From the NCBI GenBank assembly GCA_036924285.1, contig JAYKYS010000008.1, positions 25,405,001 to 25,469,000 on the forward strand: a stretch of 64,000 nt of DNA. Reading direction: 5' to 3'. Every line of letters starts with the position of its first letter. Positions within the stretch are counted from its first letter, which is position 1. This document shows positions 31,801 through 43,282 of the stretch, piece after piece. The DNA is from Asterella californica (taxonomy: Eukaryota; Streptophyta; Marchantiopsida; Marchantiales; Aytoniaceae). The translations under genes were made by a program, and so were the position numbers. The notes beneath the pieces are model-generated. The model ran no database searches. It was given only the letters and a program-made list of their open reading frames with translations, and was not told the origin of the DNA.

Positions 31801-32282
31801 GACCAAGTCTGTCTCTTCCCGTCCCATCTAGACCAATCTATAATCCAAAGTTTTCTATCTACTTTCTTGCTGGTTCCTTTCCCTCCGGTCGAAAGGTCAT
31901 GTAGCATGCATATTCACAATATACATGAAGTCAAGAAATATTTACTGCTCAAATAAGTTTTCTTTAAAATAATATATTTTTATTTGTTAACTTCTCTTTT
32001 ATGGTCCATCCTATCTTAACAGTCGAGTCTCTCCATATCGATTTATTGTTGCATGCTTTACGGTTGACTGAACTTGTACTATCTCCTAATACAGTTGTTA
32101 TGTTGGACGAAGATTAAACTTAAAAAAATAGTAAACATTACTCATAGTAACATTATTCATGTTCATTTTCGCTATATGCAGTTAACTCTCATTTAAAAGC
32201 AGTTAATCATGATAATATTCAAGGATTTAATCCATGTAATAGTTTTGTTCTGATTTAATTGAAGGAAAAGAAGCAAAACTTG
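31801..32282. other. AT-rich sequence, nothing recognised
   Basis: No motif or ORF that I can support. Confidence 0.3.
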
Positions 32283-32590
32283 TGTTCGCATTTTGTTATC
32301 AGGAAAATATAGAAGTGTTAAATATAAAATATATACTTAGTGAATGTAAAAAAATTAAAATATTCTATAAACATTATCTGTTAACCTATGCCTGGAAACA
32401 CGAAGAGAGCAGGAAAAAAACCATAAGTGTTGAGTCGATCTTGCGCTTCAGAAGGTACAAGACCGGGAAGCTAATACTCATGAATACATCAATTTACTCA
32501 GACTTTTAATTTAATATGCCAGAAGAGTTAGGTATTAAATTAAACGAACATGCATATTTCCCACTCTTTCGCATTCGGAAAAGGGTGATT
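32283..32590 (-). repeat. two-hairpin dispersed repeat, copy 2
   Basis: Opposite orientation: GTTATCAGGAAAATATA at 32296, CATAAGTG near 32421, then a 12-bp stem TTTAATTTAATA (32505-32516) with TATTAAATTAAA (32533-32544), then GCATATTTCCCACTCTTT. Confidence 0.55.
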
Positions 32591-33187
32591 ATACATGCTT
32601 TTAGAGAAATCTTCTAGACACACAAAAGTCCATCGGGTCCCAAATCACATCCCGATACCACTAAACGATATATAAACTGATCTATCAAATTGATGTTTTA
32701 ATATTTCATGTTCTGGAATCTCTATTTTATGTTTTATTTCTCAATACAACCTCCACAAAACTTGAAGTTCAGTTTTGGTTAACCACACACTAACATTTCA
32801 TCGAGATGTATTGTGATCTCTTTTGATGACAGTTAGTTGTGAAACATCGATATCGGATGTCCCAGTCTGGATCTTGTAACACAGATGTCAGAATATTCAA
32901 GTCTAAATAATCAGCTAGATCTACCTTACTAATTCAGTAGTAGGTAGGTAACTAGGAGTACGAATTCACGATGTCATTCGAAACCTGTTTTGGAACTATC
33001 CATCCGAAAGTGTAATGTGGAGTTGTTAGATCCAAAAGCATTCGGATACGGAATTCTTAACAAATTCGTAATCATTTCTGGCAAGGACTACAATGGCCAG
33101 TTGATTCAAAGTAACCTACTCTTGAAAAAATTGTCTTTTTAAGTTAGTCACGGATGAATAACGAATCACAGCAAACTAAAATTTGTA
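32591..33187. other. AT-rich sequence, nothing recognised
   Basis: No gene or repeat recognised. Confidence 0.3.
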
Positions 33188-33190
33188 TTA

Positions 33191-33559
33191 GGGGTGTCAA
33201 AGTTGCAAGAGAAATATTCTTCAATGGCAAAGAGAGAAAGAATTGTAATATCACAGTAGCTAATTTTGTATGGAAGTGCGATAGAGTCTGGGTCGCGCTT
33301 GTGGCTCGAACCACAATTTCTTCAACGAATATTTTTTCAGTTCTGACACTCCGGATAATTACTCAGCGCAGTAGATATCTCACGGCAAAAAACAAACAAA
33401 TGAAACGAATGAATAGCTGTTAAAAAAACACTCGCTAACGTTTTCCTGCGGGTACTTCCGGAGGTGCATCCAGGAAACACCTGCCAAGGTCTAGCCGAAT
33501 TCGTAACTCCATCCCGTGGGTACATAATCTTTCAGAAAAATTCCTAACTTTGACACCCC
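33191..33559. mobile_element. Harbinger-type MITE (369 bp)
   Basis: Perfect 14-bp terminal inverted repeats GGGGTGTCAAAGTT / AACTTTGACACCCC are flanked by TTA at 33188-33190 and 33560-33562, the 3-bp TWA duplication typical of PIF/Harbinger. No coding capacity. The ends match those of the large element at 42808-51626 (GGGGGTGTCAGAGTTA) with one substitution and one extra G, so that element or a sibling is a plausible source of transposase. Confidence 0.88.
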
Positions 33560-33562
33560 TTA

Positions 33563-34783
33563 TTCGATAAAAGTTTTAAGTAGTGGAGTGCATCTAGTTT
33601 AAATTCTACTTGGATGAATGCTTGAATGTGGTGAATGTTGAGATGGTTGCTTGTGAGAAAAATCATCAGGATGACTGATATGGAGTAGTAACCCACCCAA
33701 TACACGAATCACAAAATTGCAGATATATCTTTAATGGCTAAGATCATGCAACCTTAGAAGAGAATTATAACCTATCAATCATAAAAGACAACATTATTCT
33801 ACCACCAAGATATATCCTAAAAGAGGTTGTAACTTGTTGAAGGAAACGTGAGGAAAATAAGAATATTACATAGTCATGTGGACTCTTGTGATGATTGTAC
33901 AAAATTTTATATCCGTTAAGAGAAATGAGTTCATAAAGTAAGGGGCTTACAAACTTCGGTGATGACATCGGCTAAGCAACTTCTTACTTGATTATCATCA
34001 ACTAAAAACTAGCTCAGTTTTGGCGTGAGTAAAAGAGTTCCATTGACGAAAACTTGAAAAGAATCCATCAAGCAAAAGAATAGAACGACACCACCACGTA
34101 CTCACTAATTAAGCTCAGCTAATCCTAAGAACTGAATGCAGAAATGAAAACAGTACAAGATTGTGAGAGGTGTGTAACTAACACGAACACATTCATGAAG
34201 ATTCTTTCATAGACAAGAATAATTTCTAAAGACGACGGATGAGTAAACCATGTCCTCCTCGTATACTTGACTGGAATTGAAGTGATTCAAAAGGTGATGC
34301 AATAGTAGTACTCAGTTTTAGCCTTATACATGCGAAATGAACTCCTGGGGACATTTTTCTCGCTCCTTGTTGTCAACAAAGATATAAAGATTATAATAAA
34401 TTTATATATTAATCGCACCTAGAGTTGCAGGGAAGTTCATAAGGACATCGCAGACAGGAGGACTTCAGACAGAGTATAAGTGTGGGAGGTTGTTGGGAAA
34501 AATTTTTAATTTAATAATTTAATAATTTTTAATCTAATTTTTTATTTAGAAAAGTTAAAATATAGATTAACATATTTGCCTAACCCTATTTTCGATGGAG
34601 GAGGTAAAATAGTCGTCTTGTCTGCAAGTCATTGGTTGGCATGTAAATGTTTTATCTTGTCCGTTTATCCTTTCAAGGGGCATCGGAAGGGGGCATCGGA
34701 CTGTCTTTTGTGGGTAACCACAGCGTACCCGGATCAGTTTCACACAAAAACGTCTTCGTTGCACCTTCAACCGAGAGCAAGAA
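33563..34783. other. AT-rich sequence, nothing recognised
   Basis: No supportable gene. Short ORFs lack motifs. Confidence 0.3.
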
Positions 34784-34846
34784 GGTTCGAACCCCAAACC
34801 TTTCGCTTAGAGGTCTGGGACCTCAACCATCTCAGCTACCGATCTT
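34784..34846 (-). ncRNA. tRNA-like Pol III unit (tRNA pseudogene or SINE head)
   Basis: On the minus strand, TAGCTGAGATGGTTGAGG (34838-34821) fits the A box (TRGC..AG..GG) and GGGGTTCGAACC (34795-34784) fits the B box (GGTTCGA.YCC), about 26 bp apart as in tRNA genes. The flanking arms do not fold into a proper acceptor stem, so it is not a functional tRNA. A tRNA-derived SINE is likely. AGCTACCGATCTTCGGTAGCT at 34834-34854 is a perfect inverted repeat at the 5' side. Confidence 0.5.
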
Positions 34847-34854
34847 CGGTAGCT

Positions 34855-35080
34855 GAGACCAACTCCTCTCTCTGAAGGCTCAGCATGTGAAACGGCAGCC
34901 GTGTCTGACTGAAGAAACCCGCACAACGAAAGAGGCTGAAACCCTGTCTGTACTCGTATTGGGCTCCAAGTGGCCCCACGTCAACTTGCTCTGAATATGT
35001 ATCAAACTGGCTTCTAGGAAGAAGGAAGAAAAGGATAAACGCTTAATAGATAACCAAAATAATTATCATTAAACTTTTTA
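34855..35080. other. no feature recognised
   Basis: Short spacer between the tRNA-like unit and the next dispersed repeat. Confidence 0.3.
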
Positions 35081-35455
35081 CTAAATTATTTTAAAATTTT
35101 GATGTAAAATACACAGTAATGCAAAAAGATCTGCTCTATAGAGTTTGTAAATTGTTATTTGTCTAAAAGTTTTATAAATGAACTTTATTAAATTTAGATC
35201 ACTAATTTAGATTCCATTAGATAACTTCATTACACATGCTCACTTCAATTATATAAAACCCATAAGTGACTCACACGAACAAAACCGTTCTTTGATATAA
35301 AGATATGTCGCTCTCACGAATAAAAGTATTTTTAATTTTTAATTTAATTTTTTTAAGAAAAAAATTACTACATAAATTAAATCTCTTTGCATATTTCACC
35401 TCTTCTGAGTCGAGAAGAGTGGAATATGCAAATGTGTTTAATTTATCATCTATTT
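35081..35455 (-). repeat. two-hairpin dispersed repeat, copy 3
   Basis: CCCATAAGTG at 35259, then a near-perfect stem TTTGCATATTTCACCTCTTC (from 35386) with AGAAGAGTGGAATATGCAAA (35413-35432), flanked by AAATTAAAT and GTTTAATTTATCAT. Confidence 0.6.
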
Positions 35456-36294
35456 GTTTTGTAGAAATTGTTAAATAATAAAAAAAAATTTATAAGAAAA
35501 TTATATTATGACAGGATAATAGTTCGAATTTATGGTTCCTCTTGCATGCTGCAACCCACTTGCCTTATGGGTTTTTCCTGAAAGATCCGAAATGTACTAT
35601 GCAGTTAATAATAATAAATAACTAATTTACTTACTTATTTTAAATATTTTGAATATTTTGTCAGTGATACTATAAAATTTCCACTAACACCTCAACAGCA
35701 TCTTCACTTTCACTGTAATATTAAACTGGTCCAATGACATTTGTAAATCTTGCACTTCTCTTTACGTTTGTCGTTTTACTCCGCGAGGCCAAAAGGGCAA
35801 TTTGGATGTATATTTTTATGTGCTGTCTGATCTAGTCCGGTTATGGATGCTGAAGTTCTTACATTTTCTAGCGTGCTGTAACTTTCTCGTTCAGTGGAAT
35901 CTCACGTTGGTGTAGTACGACCCCATGTTGAAATTCACCCAAATTCTACATGTGCAATTTTCTCCTTCCATGAAATCTAATAACACGGTCAAACCCAAGT
36001 TTCTTGTTAGATCACACTCTTTACAGTAAAATGTGTCTCATTTTGAGCATTGTTACGTAAAACTGGAGGAGAACTAATTGCGAGCCGTGTTGCTTATTAA
36101 TCGAAGAAGAAATTACATAATCAAGTATGGGCAAAAGAGCAAAAAAAGACGTCTGACAAGCTTCGGATTACTACAAGTGGTCATATATAATATATACTTG
36201 TAACCTAGATTTTGGGTGGAGAGAAGAAAGAGGAGAAGCGCACAGCACGGGAGGAAATTCTCGAGTCGTTATTGCTACGGAAGAGGGCTTGGCG
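35456..36294. other. AT-rich sequence, nothing recognised
   Basis: CCTTATGGGTTTTTCCTG near 35563 echoes the dispersed repeat, but no hairpin partner of its own is seen. Confidence 0.3.
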
Positions 36295-36655
36295 TTATCA
36301 TAGAAATATGAAGATTATGTATATGCATGTGTGATCAGTTTTATAGAATATTATTTTAATATTAATTATAAATAAGAACTATATATATATATTTTTTAGA
36401 CTAAAGTAATCTGAATACCGTTTTCTAGAATTTTTATATGTTATCAGACTGAGAGTTTCGAGGAGATATAGAAATAATTCATATGGCCACACATGTATAA
36501 GTCTAGAACATTGGTATAAAAAAATCATGATTTAATTATCAATCATATTAATTTACTACCCAACTCTTCCAACCGGAATGGTAAAATAATACAATAAACC
36601 TTTGCATCTTCGCCTCCTCCATCAGAAGATGGAGGTGTATATGCAAGGAAGACTC
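36295..36655 (-). repeat. two-hairpin dispersed repeat, copy 4 (diverged)
   Basis: GTTATCATAGAAATATGAAG at 36295, TATAAGTC near 36497, then CCAACTCTTCC/GGAATGG and CCTCCTCCATC/GATGGAGGTG hairpins before TATGCAAGG at 36643. Confidence 0.4.
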
Positions 36656-36877
36656 TATTTTATTAATACGATGGTTTTGAAGTTTGTATGAGTTTCGAAA
36701 CCCATGCAAAGATCACATGGATTTAAAGAAAAGATTACACAAAGATCACATGGATTTATTAGAAAAGTTAAACGTATGGATTTATTAGAAAAGTTAAACG
36801 TATAGATTTCTGTAGGGACGAAGTGAGAAGAACCGTAAAAAATAATCGGACAACTTTGTCTAAGACCGTGGTTCACA

Positions 36878-37141
36878 GGGAAGTGAAATTTTGAGTGGAA
36901 AGATAATTTCTTCGTTAATTATTTTCTGTCATTGGCACTGGAAATTCGTAGTTTATGTTCACACTTTTCTACTAACATCGCTCAAAGATGAAATAAACCA
37001 AATGTGAATAAGCAAGTGCCTGAGGATGTTTCCTGCGGGTATCTCCGGAGATATCCGCAAAAAACACCTGCAGATCTCTGACCAAAGTCGTAACTCCAAC
37101 TCGTGGACCAAGAATCTCTTGGAAATTTTCCAAGTTTGACA
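36878..37141. mobile_element. decayed relative of the 33191 MITE
   Basis: The right 115 bp align with the MITE at 33440-33559: TTTCCTGCGGGTA...TCCGGAG, then CGTAACTCC...CGTGG, then AAGTTTGACACCC. The left end GGGAAGTGAAATTTT (36879) is a degraded terminal repeat. Target duplication not clear. Confidence 0.55.
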
Positions 37142-37164
37142 CCCTTATTGTTCTATTCAAGGCG

Positions 37165-37500
37165 GCTTATTCATCTCATGTACACTTTGAAGTGTACATG
37201 GGGTTTAATATATGTTCTAACTCTTCCTGCGAAAAAGATTAGAACGTATATTAATGTCTCCGTAAAATGACATAATCTGAGAATTAGGGTATGGGTCTTA
37301 TCTTCCCAGCAACGCATCAACCCGGACTCCACTTATGAGTTTTGTCCTGCTGAGTTGATTACTCTGAGACGGATTAACATGTATCACTTATGAATTTATT
37401 CAATTTTTTATAATACTTTATTATAAGACAATTTTATAACATTTACACGTTTTCTGATAAGAGAAAACGAAATTCACTTTTCAAGGCCGTTGGAGATGCT
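37165..37500 (+). repeat. two-hairpin dispersed repeat, copy 5
   Basis: GTACACTTTGAAGTGTAC stem at 37180-37197, TATGTTCTAACTCTTCC with its imperfect partner (37210-37255), AACGCATCAACCC, CACTTATGAG, then TTTTCTGATAAGAGAAAACG at 37450. It aligns along about 330 bp with 60011-60370. Confidence 0.7.
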
Positions 37501-39990
37501 TATTTATTTACTCAACATCATTATATTGTGTTAGACTTCAGATTTGAGAGAAAATGAACCCTGAGGTGCAAGTTGCTGGAGCCTGAACTGTGTCACTGAT
37601 GAACGAGGGCTTCACTTCTACCAAATCAGTACTTTAATCATGATTATCTCCTCCACAGTTAGATCGAGTTAATCTAGCCTGACCTATCTTTTGACGAAAA
37701 AAACTGTCAAAGAGACAGTCAAAGTTATGAATCCAAATAATCTACCTGTATTACTTGCCATTTGTATAGATAACTACACCTAATCTTCATTCACTAATTG
37801 CGTTCTAGGTATTATAAGATTTAAACTCTTATCATTTGTAAAAGTAAATTACGAATATTATTTTTTAAATGTTATTCTGGTCTCACTAGAACCAACTATC
37901 TAAATTAGTTTGATCGAGACTTGAGCTGAAACAGGATATGACTAAGTGACTTATGAGCAACTAGATGAGATAGAAACTATTAAATAATCATTGTGTATAA
38001 GTGAGAATGAGAACTGTCATTTGTTCTTCATATTATTTGAGTGGTTTAGGATATAAGGTCTAATCATTCCCCTTAAATTATTTGTCAATGGAGATATTTT
38101 TCAGCACTGCTTGTTAGTTATAGATTCCTGGGAAACTGATAGTTGATTGCGGTATTAAGAAGAGTCATCGCCTTGTGACAAAACATGGAAAAAATAACTT
38201 AAACTAAAAAGCTTTGATAATCAGTAAACAAGTACATTTATAAGATTTGATATTTTGAGGGATTTATCAAATATAATATCATTTGATAGTTGATAGAACA
38301 ATAGCTCCATGGATTGTGTCTATTAAGAGACCTATAATTTTATATTCTACTTTGACAAAACTTGAAAATATTATTTTAAACATAAGGTTTATTGTATCAT
38401 TCAGCTTCAAAATAAAATATACCCCCATTACTAAGCTTGTAGATGTGACAATTTTCATTATATAAAATCTATTAATCATTAATTTCTATCACAATGTAAA
38501 TTAAATTCAAGTTGGTTATAAATAAAGTTGAGTAAAAGTTATTACTTTCACAGACGATATTTTAGATTTGAGATTATTTAGATTTCGTTTCTTAAAATTC
38601 CTTCTCAATATAAATATAAGTTAAAAAAATTTTGTTCCTGAAAAAATCTCTTGTGATATGAATCACGAATAAAAAATTTTCTACTATATAAAATAGGCAG
38701 ACTAAATTGTTATAATTACCGATCGAGAAGGCAGAATCTGTTTCATGGGAATCATATTTCCTCATAACTGTTGTTAAAAATATACATATTTACCTTTCGA
38801 TACAAATAGTAACGCGCTCGAAGCATCAAAGCCTGGAACTGTTAACTCCCACACCAACTATTGACTATATGAGCTACCGTATCTTTGAGTTTCCCAGTCT
38901 ATAGTCAGCGACGGACGTGCTTTCTTGCCGTCCGTCCGTCACTCTCTCCTCCTGCTTCCACACCTCGGCAGAACAAGACACGCAGTTTGTGGACCAGCTT
39001 CCTTCTCATCTGATGATGATTGTAAGGTGTAATTTCGTACCCGACCACCACCGGTTTAGTTTAGTTTGTGACGGTCAAATTCCTCTTCTTATTTACTGTG
39101 GTCCATAATTGTGTGCTCCAATGACGAGATGTGGCCAGGCCCCGGCGGAACCGCCATCAATACGATCCTCTCCACCGTATGCACGAATGATGGTAAACCG
39201 TATATGTAGTACGCATACCGTAGGCATCATCGAAAGAAGAGGCGATATGGCAACGTTGGCAACACGGTTCTGGTTCGTGATACGGTATACGAGGTACACG
39301 ATGCGGTACATGAACCCTACAGTGGATGCATGGATTTTCAAATAAATGTTCACTCATGTGATTACTTAACTTTTTATTTCGTTTGTTCTTGTTAATTAAC
39401 GTGTTAGATCAAGGACACTACGTAGTGGATTATTACATCGTAAAGTCATCGTGTATCACAATACATTTCTAACATAGTTATCTACTTATCGTTACTGCGT
39501 GAAAGAGAAAAAGAATACACAATCCAGAGAGTTCACAGAGCGTACACAGTTCACGTGAGTTCACACAGCATACTCGACATTCTGGGGTACTGGTCTTGAA
39601 ACTCAAATTTGAATCGTGTGTTGAGACAGCATATCGCTCTTTCTGACTGCTTCAACAATCCCAATGGGATTGCAGCGACAGTGAGCACTTGTGGGGAAGA
39701 TAGTGCGTATTTTTGAAACCTTTGAATGTTATCCCGAAGGCATAGTGAAGAATGAAGTGAGACGTGAATTGGACGACGAGTGTTATTTTTCTTTTGATCT
39801 TGTGAATTGTACTGCAGTGCATATTTGACGATTACTGAAGTGGCAATGCTTTATGTTCTTAGAGGGATGGCTTGAGAGTACGGAGGCGGTGCATGTATCA
39901 CTCTCCTTGTCCATTTGGAGAAGGGATGCATGTTTACAGAAGTTAGTGACCCAAACGTATGGATCCCCATCATCCATCAGTCAGCTTGTT
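37501..39990. other. AT-rich sequence, nothing recognised
   Basis: No gene supported. CGTCCGTCCGTC near 38928 is a short simple repeat. Confidence 0.3.
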
Positions 39991-41410
39991 GGAATTCCAC
40001 ATCTTCAGAATGTTGTTCAGTAGGTTCAAGATCGGTTTGCAAGATCAGGATCCTTGGTCGACTGCTCATTGCTATCAAACACATACAAAGAGTGCTCAAA
40101 TCGTCTGTATGTATTTTCATATCTAGGTACTAAACTAATCCGAACACCATAACCCTTCACCAGATGTTTGCATAGCAGATAGAGTCCATGCAAGAAAACA
40201 GGACAAGAATACACTCATTTGTCTACATCGGTGAAATGTGTATCAGAATTAGGCTGTGGTTGAATGGTCAGTTTTCTTCATTGAACTCGAAACTTCTGTC
40301 ACCATGAAGAATAGAGACTCCTTGATTGTATTTGGCTCTCTTGAATATGTAAATATGAGATCAGACTAGCAGCTATAATATTGCATAACTTGTCTAGTCG
40401 AGATCGGTTACAAGAATATTTGTAATCATATTTCAGTTTGCACCAGTGAGACTCCACGATATTTGTTGTTCTCCTCAAACTAAGCAAATGCTTCACAACT
40501 CTACTGAACCATTGCCATTTAAGTGGACAATACCACTCATTCTAGAGATAACACCTAAAATGTACAACATCTCTAGCACAACATTAGTCATATGTTTCCT
40601 TGAGAGCGCCACTGTGCAAAACTTCAGGTGACTGAAAGATGTCATTCGCATCCGGAAGGAGGATGATAAGATTGAAATGTTTTCTCAGTAAATCAATGAC
40701 TTCACGTCTATACTGCAATGGTATAATGTGACCAGACAGAATTGCTGTTTAGGGATCCAAGAAGAGTCGATGAAAGAAAACACTGAAGAATCATGTAATA
40801 CATCATAAACATGAGTGTCTCTGTTCAAACAAAAGCATCGAACTTCCACTGTTGCTTGCATGTGCACAACTGAACGTATGTATGAGGGAACACCATGTCC
40901 AAAGCACCTATGTCCTTGTCACTTAATGCAAACATTGGACGAAGATCCCTTTGCTTAAGCTCAGTGAAACATAGTATGATTAGTGACTTTCATACCAACT
41001 CATAAGATCCACTAACGAACTTCTTCTCTTCCTCCTTCTTCACGTAGAAGAGATACATCAACGGCTATCGAAACCCAATGACACATTCGTGGAAATAACA
41101 AATAGTTTCAACCGCGTTGGTCTTGAAAGTAGAATCGATAACATTTCTTTCGCATGGTCTACTCTAGCAAGAAAGGAGTGATGAATGAGAAAGTTATACA
41201 TAAATCCTCTGATTCAAACATAACCACTTCAAAGTCTACAGTGAAAAACTGATCATTGCTAAGCAATAATCTGACAGTCTCCATCTGATCTACTATATCT
41301 CGCATATAAGATCGAGCATACACTTCAAAGATCTCAAAATTGACCCGAGTTGGAGTTATATGCAATGGATCAATGATCTTCTCCTCGCACATCATTCACT
41401 AAACCTTTGA
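39990..41410 (-). pseudogene. MULE/FAR1-type transposase relic
   Basis: Minus-strand translation in shifting frames gives, in order: EVYARSYMRDIVDQMETV and DFEVVMFESEDL (41395-41159 frame), NVIDSTFKTNA (near 41160-41120), RPMFALSDKDIGALDMVFPH with TYVQLCTC (near 40940-40860), and TTNIVESHWCKLKYDYK with RSRLDKL (near 40470-40390). These match the MULE transposase layout: first Asp in the VIDSTFKTN motif, second Asp in a D-K-D-x-x-A-L stretch before VFP, a LC.C/H motif, then NN.VES....LK....R.D.L. Stops and frame changes throughout show it is dead. Terminal repeats were not identified. Confidence 0.62.
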
Positions 41411-41965
41411 CTTCTAGAGATTAAGCCATGCTTTCTGCTCAAGGTAGGAGATGGCTGACTCCCTCACACGCTTGGGGAACTAGAAATCTGAGGATGATAT
41501 CACAGAATAAATTTCAGTTATGTGTTAATTTATTAATTAACCCTTCTCTTAGAGAGGATTAGACAATAAAGTAATGAGCATGTTGGACTCTTCCGTCTTG
41601 GAAGACGTGATTATATGCATACAACATGAACTTCTGAGGGACTATTGCTCGCTTGTTATTATTACGAAATACATAAGTGTTAAGAAGAAATCATATTTTA
41701 AACTAACAAGACAAATCAAAATATTTATAACTGTTAAATGTTAAGCGGCTTCAGAGATGTGAGAAGTTCCAATTATAACCCATAAGTGAAAAGACGACAG
41801 ATGCGCTTTTAACAATATAAGTGTGGGATGCTATAAGCAAAGAATCAGATAATTACGAGATATTTAATTTATTATCTAACCCTTCTCAACGAAAGGGTTA
41901 TGTAATAAATTACATTTTATATATTTTCTCTCTTCCTAAGTTGGAAGAGTTGCACATAATAATAT
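41411..41965 (-). repeat. two-hairpin dispersed repeats, copies 6 and 7
   Basis: One hairpin pair at 41526-41625 (TTAATTAACCCTTCTC.../GAGAGGATTAG and GGACTCTTCC/GGAAGACG). A second copy has AACCCATAAGTG at 41778 and stems AATTTATTATCTAACCCTTC (41866) with GAAAGGGTTATGTAATAAAT (41891), then CTCTTCC/GGAAGAG at 41931-41949. Confidence 0.55.
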
Positions 41966-42239
41966 CCAAAGTGCAGTTTTGGCTAGAAGAAGAAAATAGC
42001 CAAACAACCATTGAAGAAAAAATGGAAAGATGACAGTGGAATGGACACAAGAGTGGAAACGCGGTGGAAGTTTCATCAGAAATTTTATAAATGTTAAAGA
42101 AGTTAATAATTTTATAATTAAATATAAAGTATGCATAAAAGTTATGTGTAAATTGTAGACTGCATGTAGAATTTTGCGAGAAGAACTCGTAAGGAATGTA
42201 TGTTCCTATGCGCTTCAACTATATCCTCACAATATCATT

Positions 42240-42345
42240 TTTTTAATATTTAATTTATCATCTAACATTTCTCATGGAAAAGATTAGATGATAAATTAAA
42301 CACCTTTGCATATTCTCCTCTTCCGAATATTGAAGAGATGAACAT
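42240..42345 (-). repeat. two-hairpin dispersed repeat, copy 8
   Basis: A perfect 17-bp stem TTTAATTTATCATCTAA (42249-42265) pairs with TTAGATGATAAATTAAA (42284-42300). TTTGCATATTCTCCTCTTCC and GAAGAG follow. Confidence 0.65.
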
Positions 42346-42802
42346 TAATAATAAACATCCCAAATGAATGAGTGTAAGAACAATCTAACACAAAAAAACA
42401 ACAAGAAATATAAGTTTGAAATCCTTTGAAATGATTCAATGTACATGATCATTTTAAAAAAAATAGAAATATATAAAAATACTCTATTCAATAAGCAAAT
42501 ATACGTAATGTTTGCTTACTCCATCGATACAAATACAGTATAAATCTATATCTAAATTTAAATAATTTTGAGCTAAATGTAACACATAAACTTTAGGAAA
42601 AAGAAAACTTATAAACGCAATGACTTCAAATGTATCTCCTTGGACTATAACTAAAGATTTTTACACAAATAAAATTATTTTTTATATATATCAATTTATA
42701 AACTAACTTTTCCTTCTAGAATGGTTAGCTCATAATTTAGTGTGCAGGCATAATCACCTCGGTGATTATGCGTTCGTAATATGCATAGTAAATGAACGGG
42801 CA
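42346..42802. other. AT-rich flank of the Harbinger element
   Basis: Contains a perfect 11-bp stem GCATAATCACC/GGTGATTATGC with a 2-nt loop at 42748-42771 just outside the element. No gene. Confidence 0.4.
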
Positions 42803-43089
42803 TAATAGGGGGTGTCAGAGTTAGTGTCCGTAGTGATTATTCTACTCCCCGCGGGCATGAGTTCCGGACAACGGCCATTCCGGTTGCGGGTACCTCAAAA
42901 GGTACCCGCAGAAACTAGCCGCGGCTAGTTTGTCATTGCCCGTTTTAGTTTTGGCCGTGAAATAAATTGTGTGGGTAGTACATGGTTATTAAATGCACTA
43001 AATCCCGCATTTTTTTCAAAATGGAAAAGAACTGCACGCGTAGCATCGGTAGCCTGAGAGCGTTTCTTTTCAGTATCACGATGTAGCAA

Positions 43090-43230
43090 AAGGAACTGCT
43101 CCTTTAGCGCTTGAGTCTTTCAGCTTGAGTCTTTCAGCATGCGGCGTTTCAAAATCGCAATCTAGGGAAAAAGGAGGGCTCCTTTAGCGCTTGAGTCTTT
43201 CAGCAGCTTTAGCGCTTGAGTCTTTCAGTG
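43090..43230. repeat. short tandem repeat upstream of the transposase
   Basis: TTTAGCGCTTGAGTCTTTCA recurs at about 43104, 43185 and 43208, with an extra GCTTGAGTCTTTCAG between. It lies in the presumed promoter or 5' UTR of the transposase gene. Confidence 0.75.
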
Positions 43231-43282
43231 CGTTGTGTCGATTTAACATCCTCGTGTAACACTCTCAGCTTGCGATCTCACC

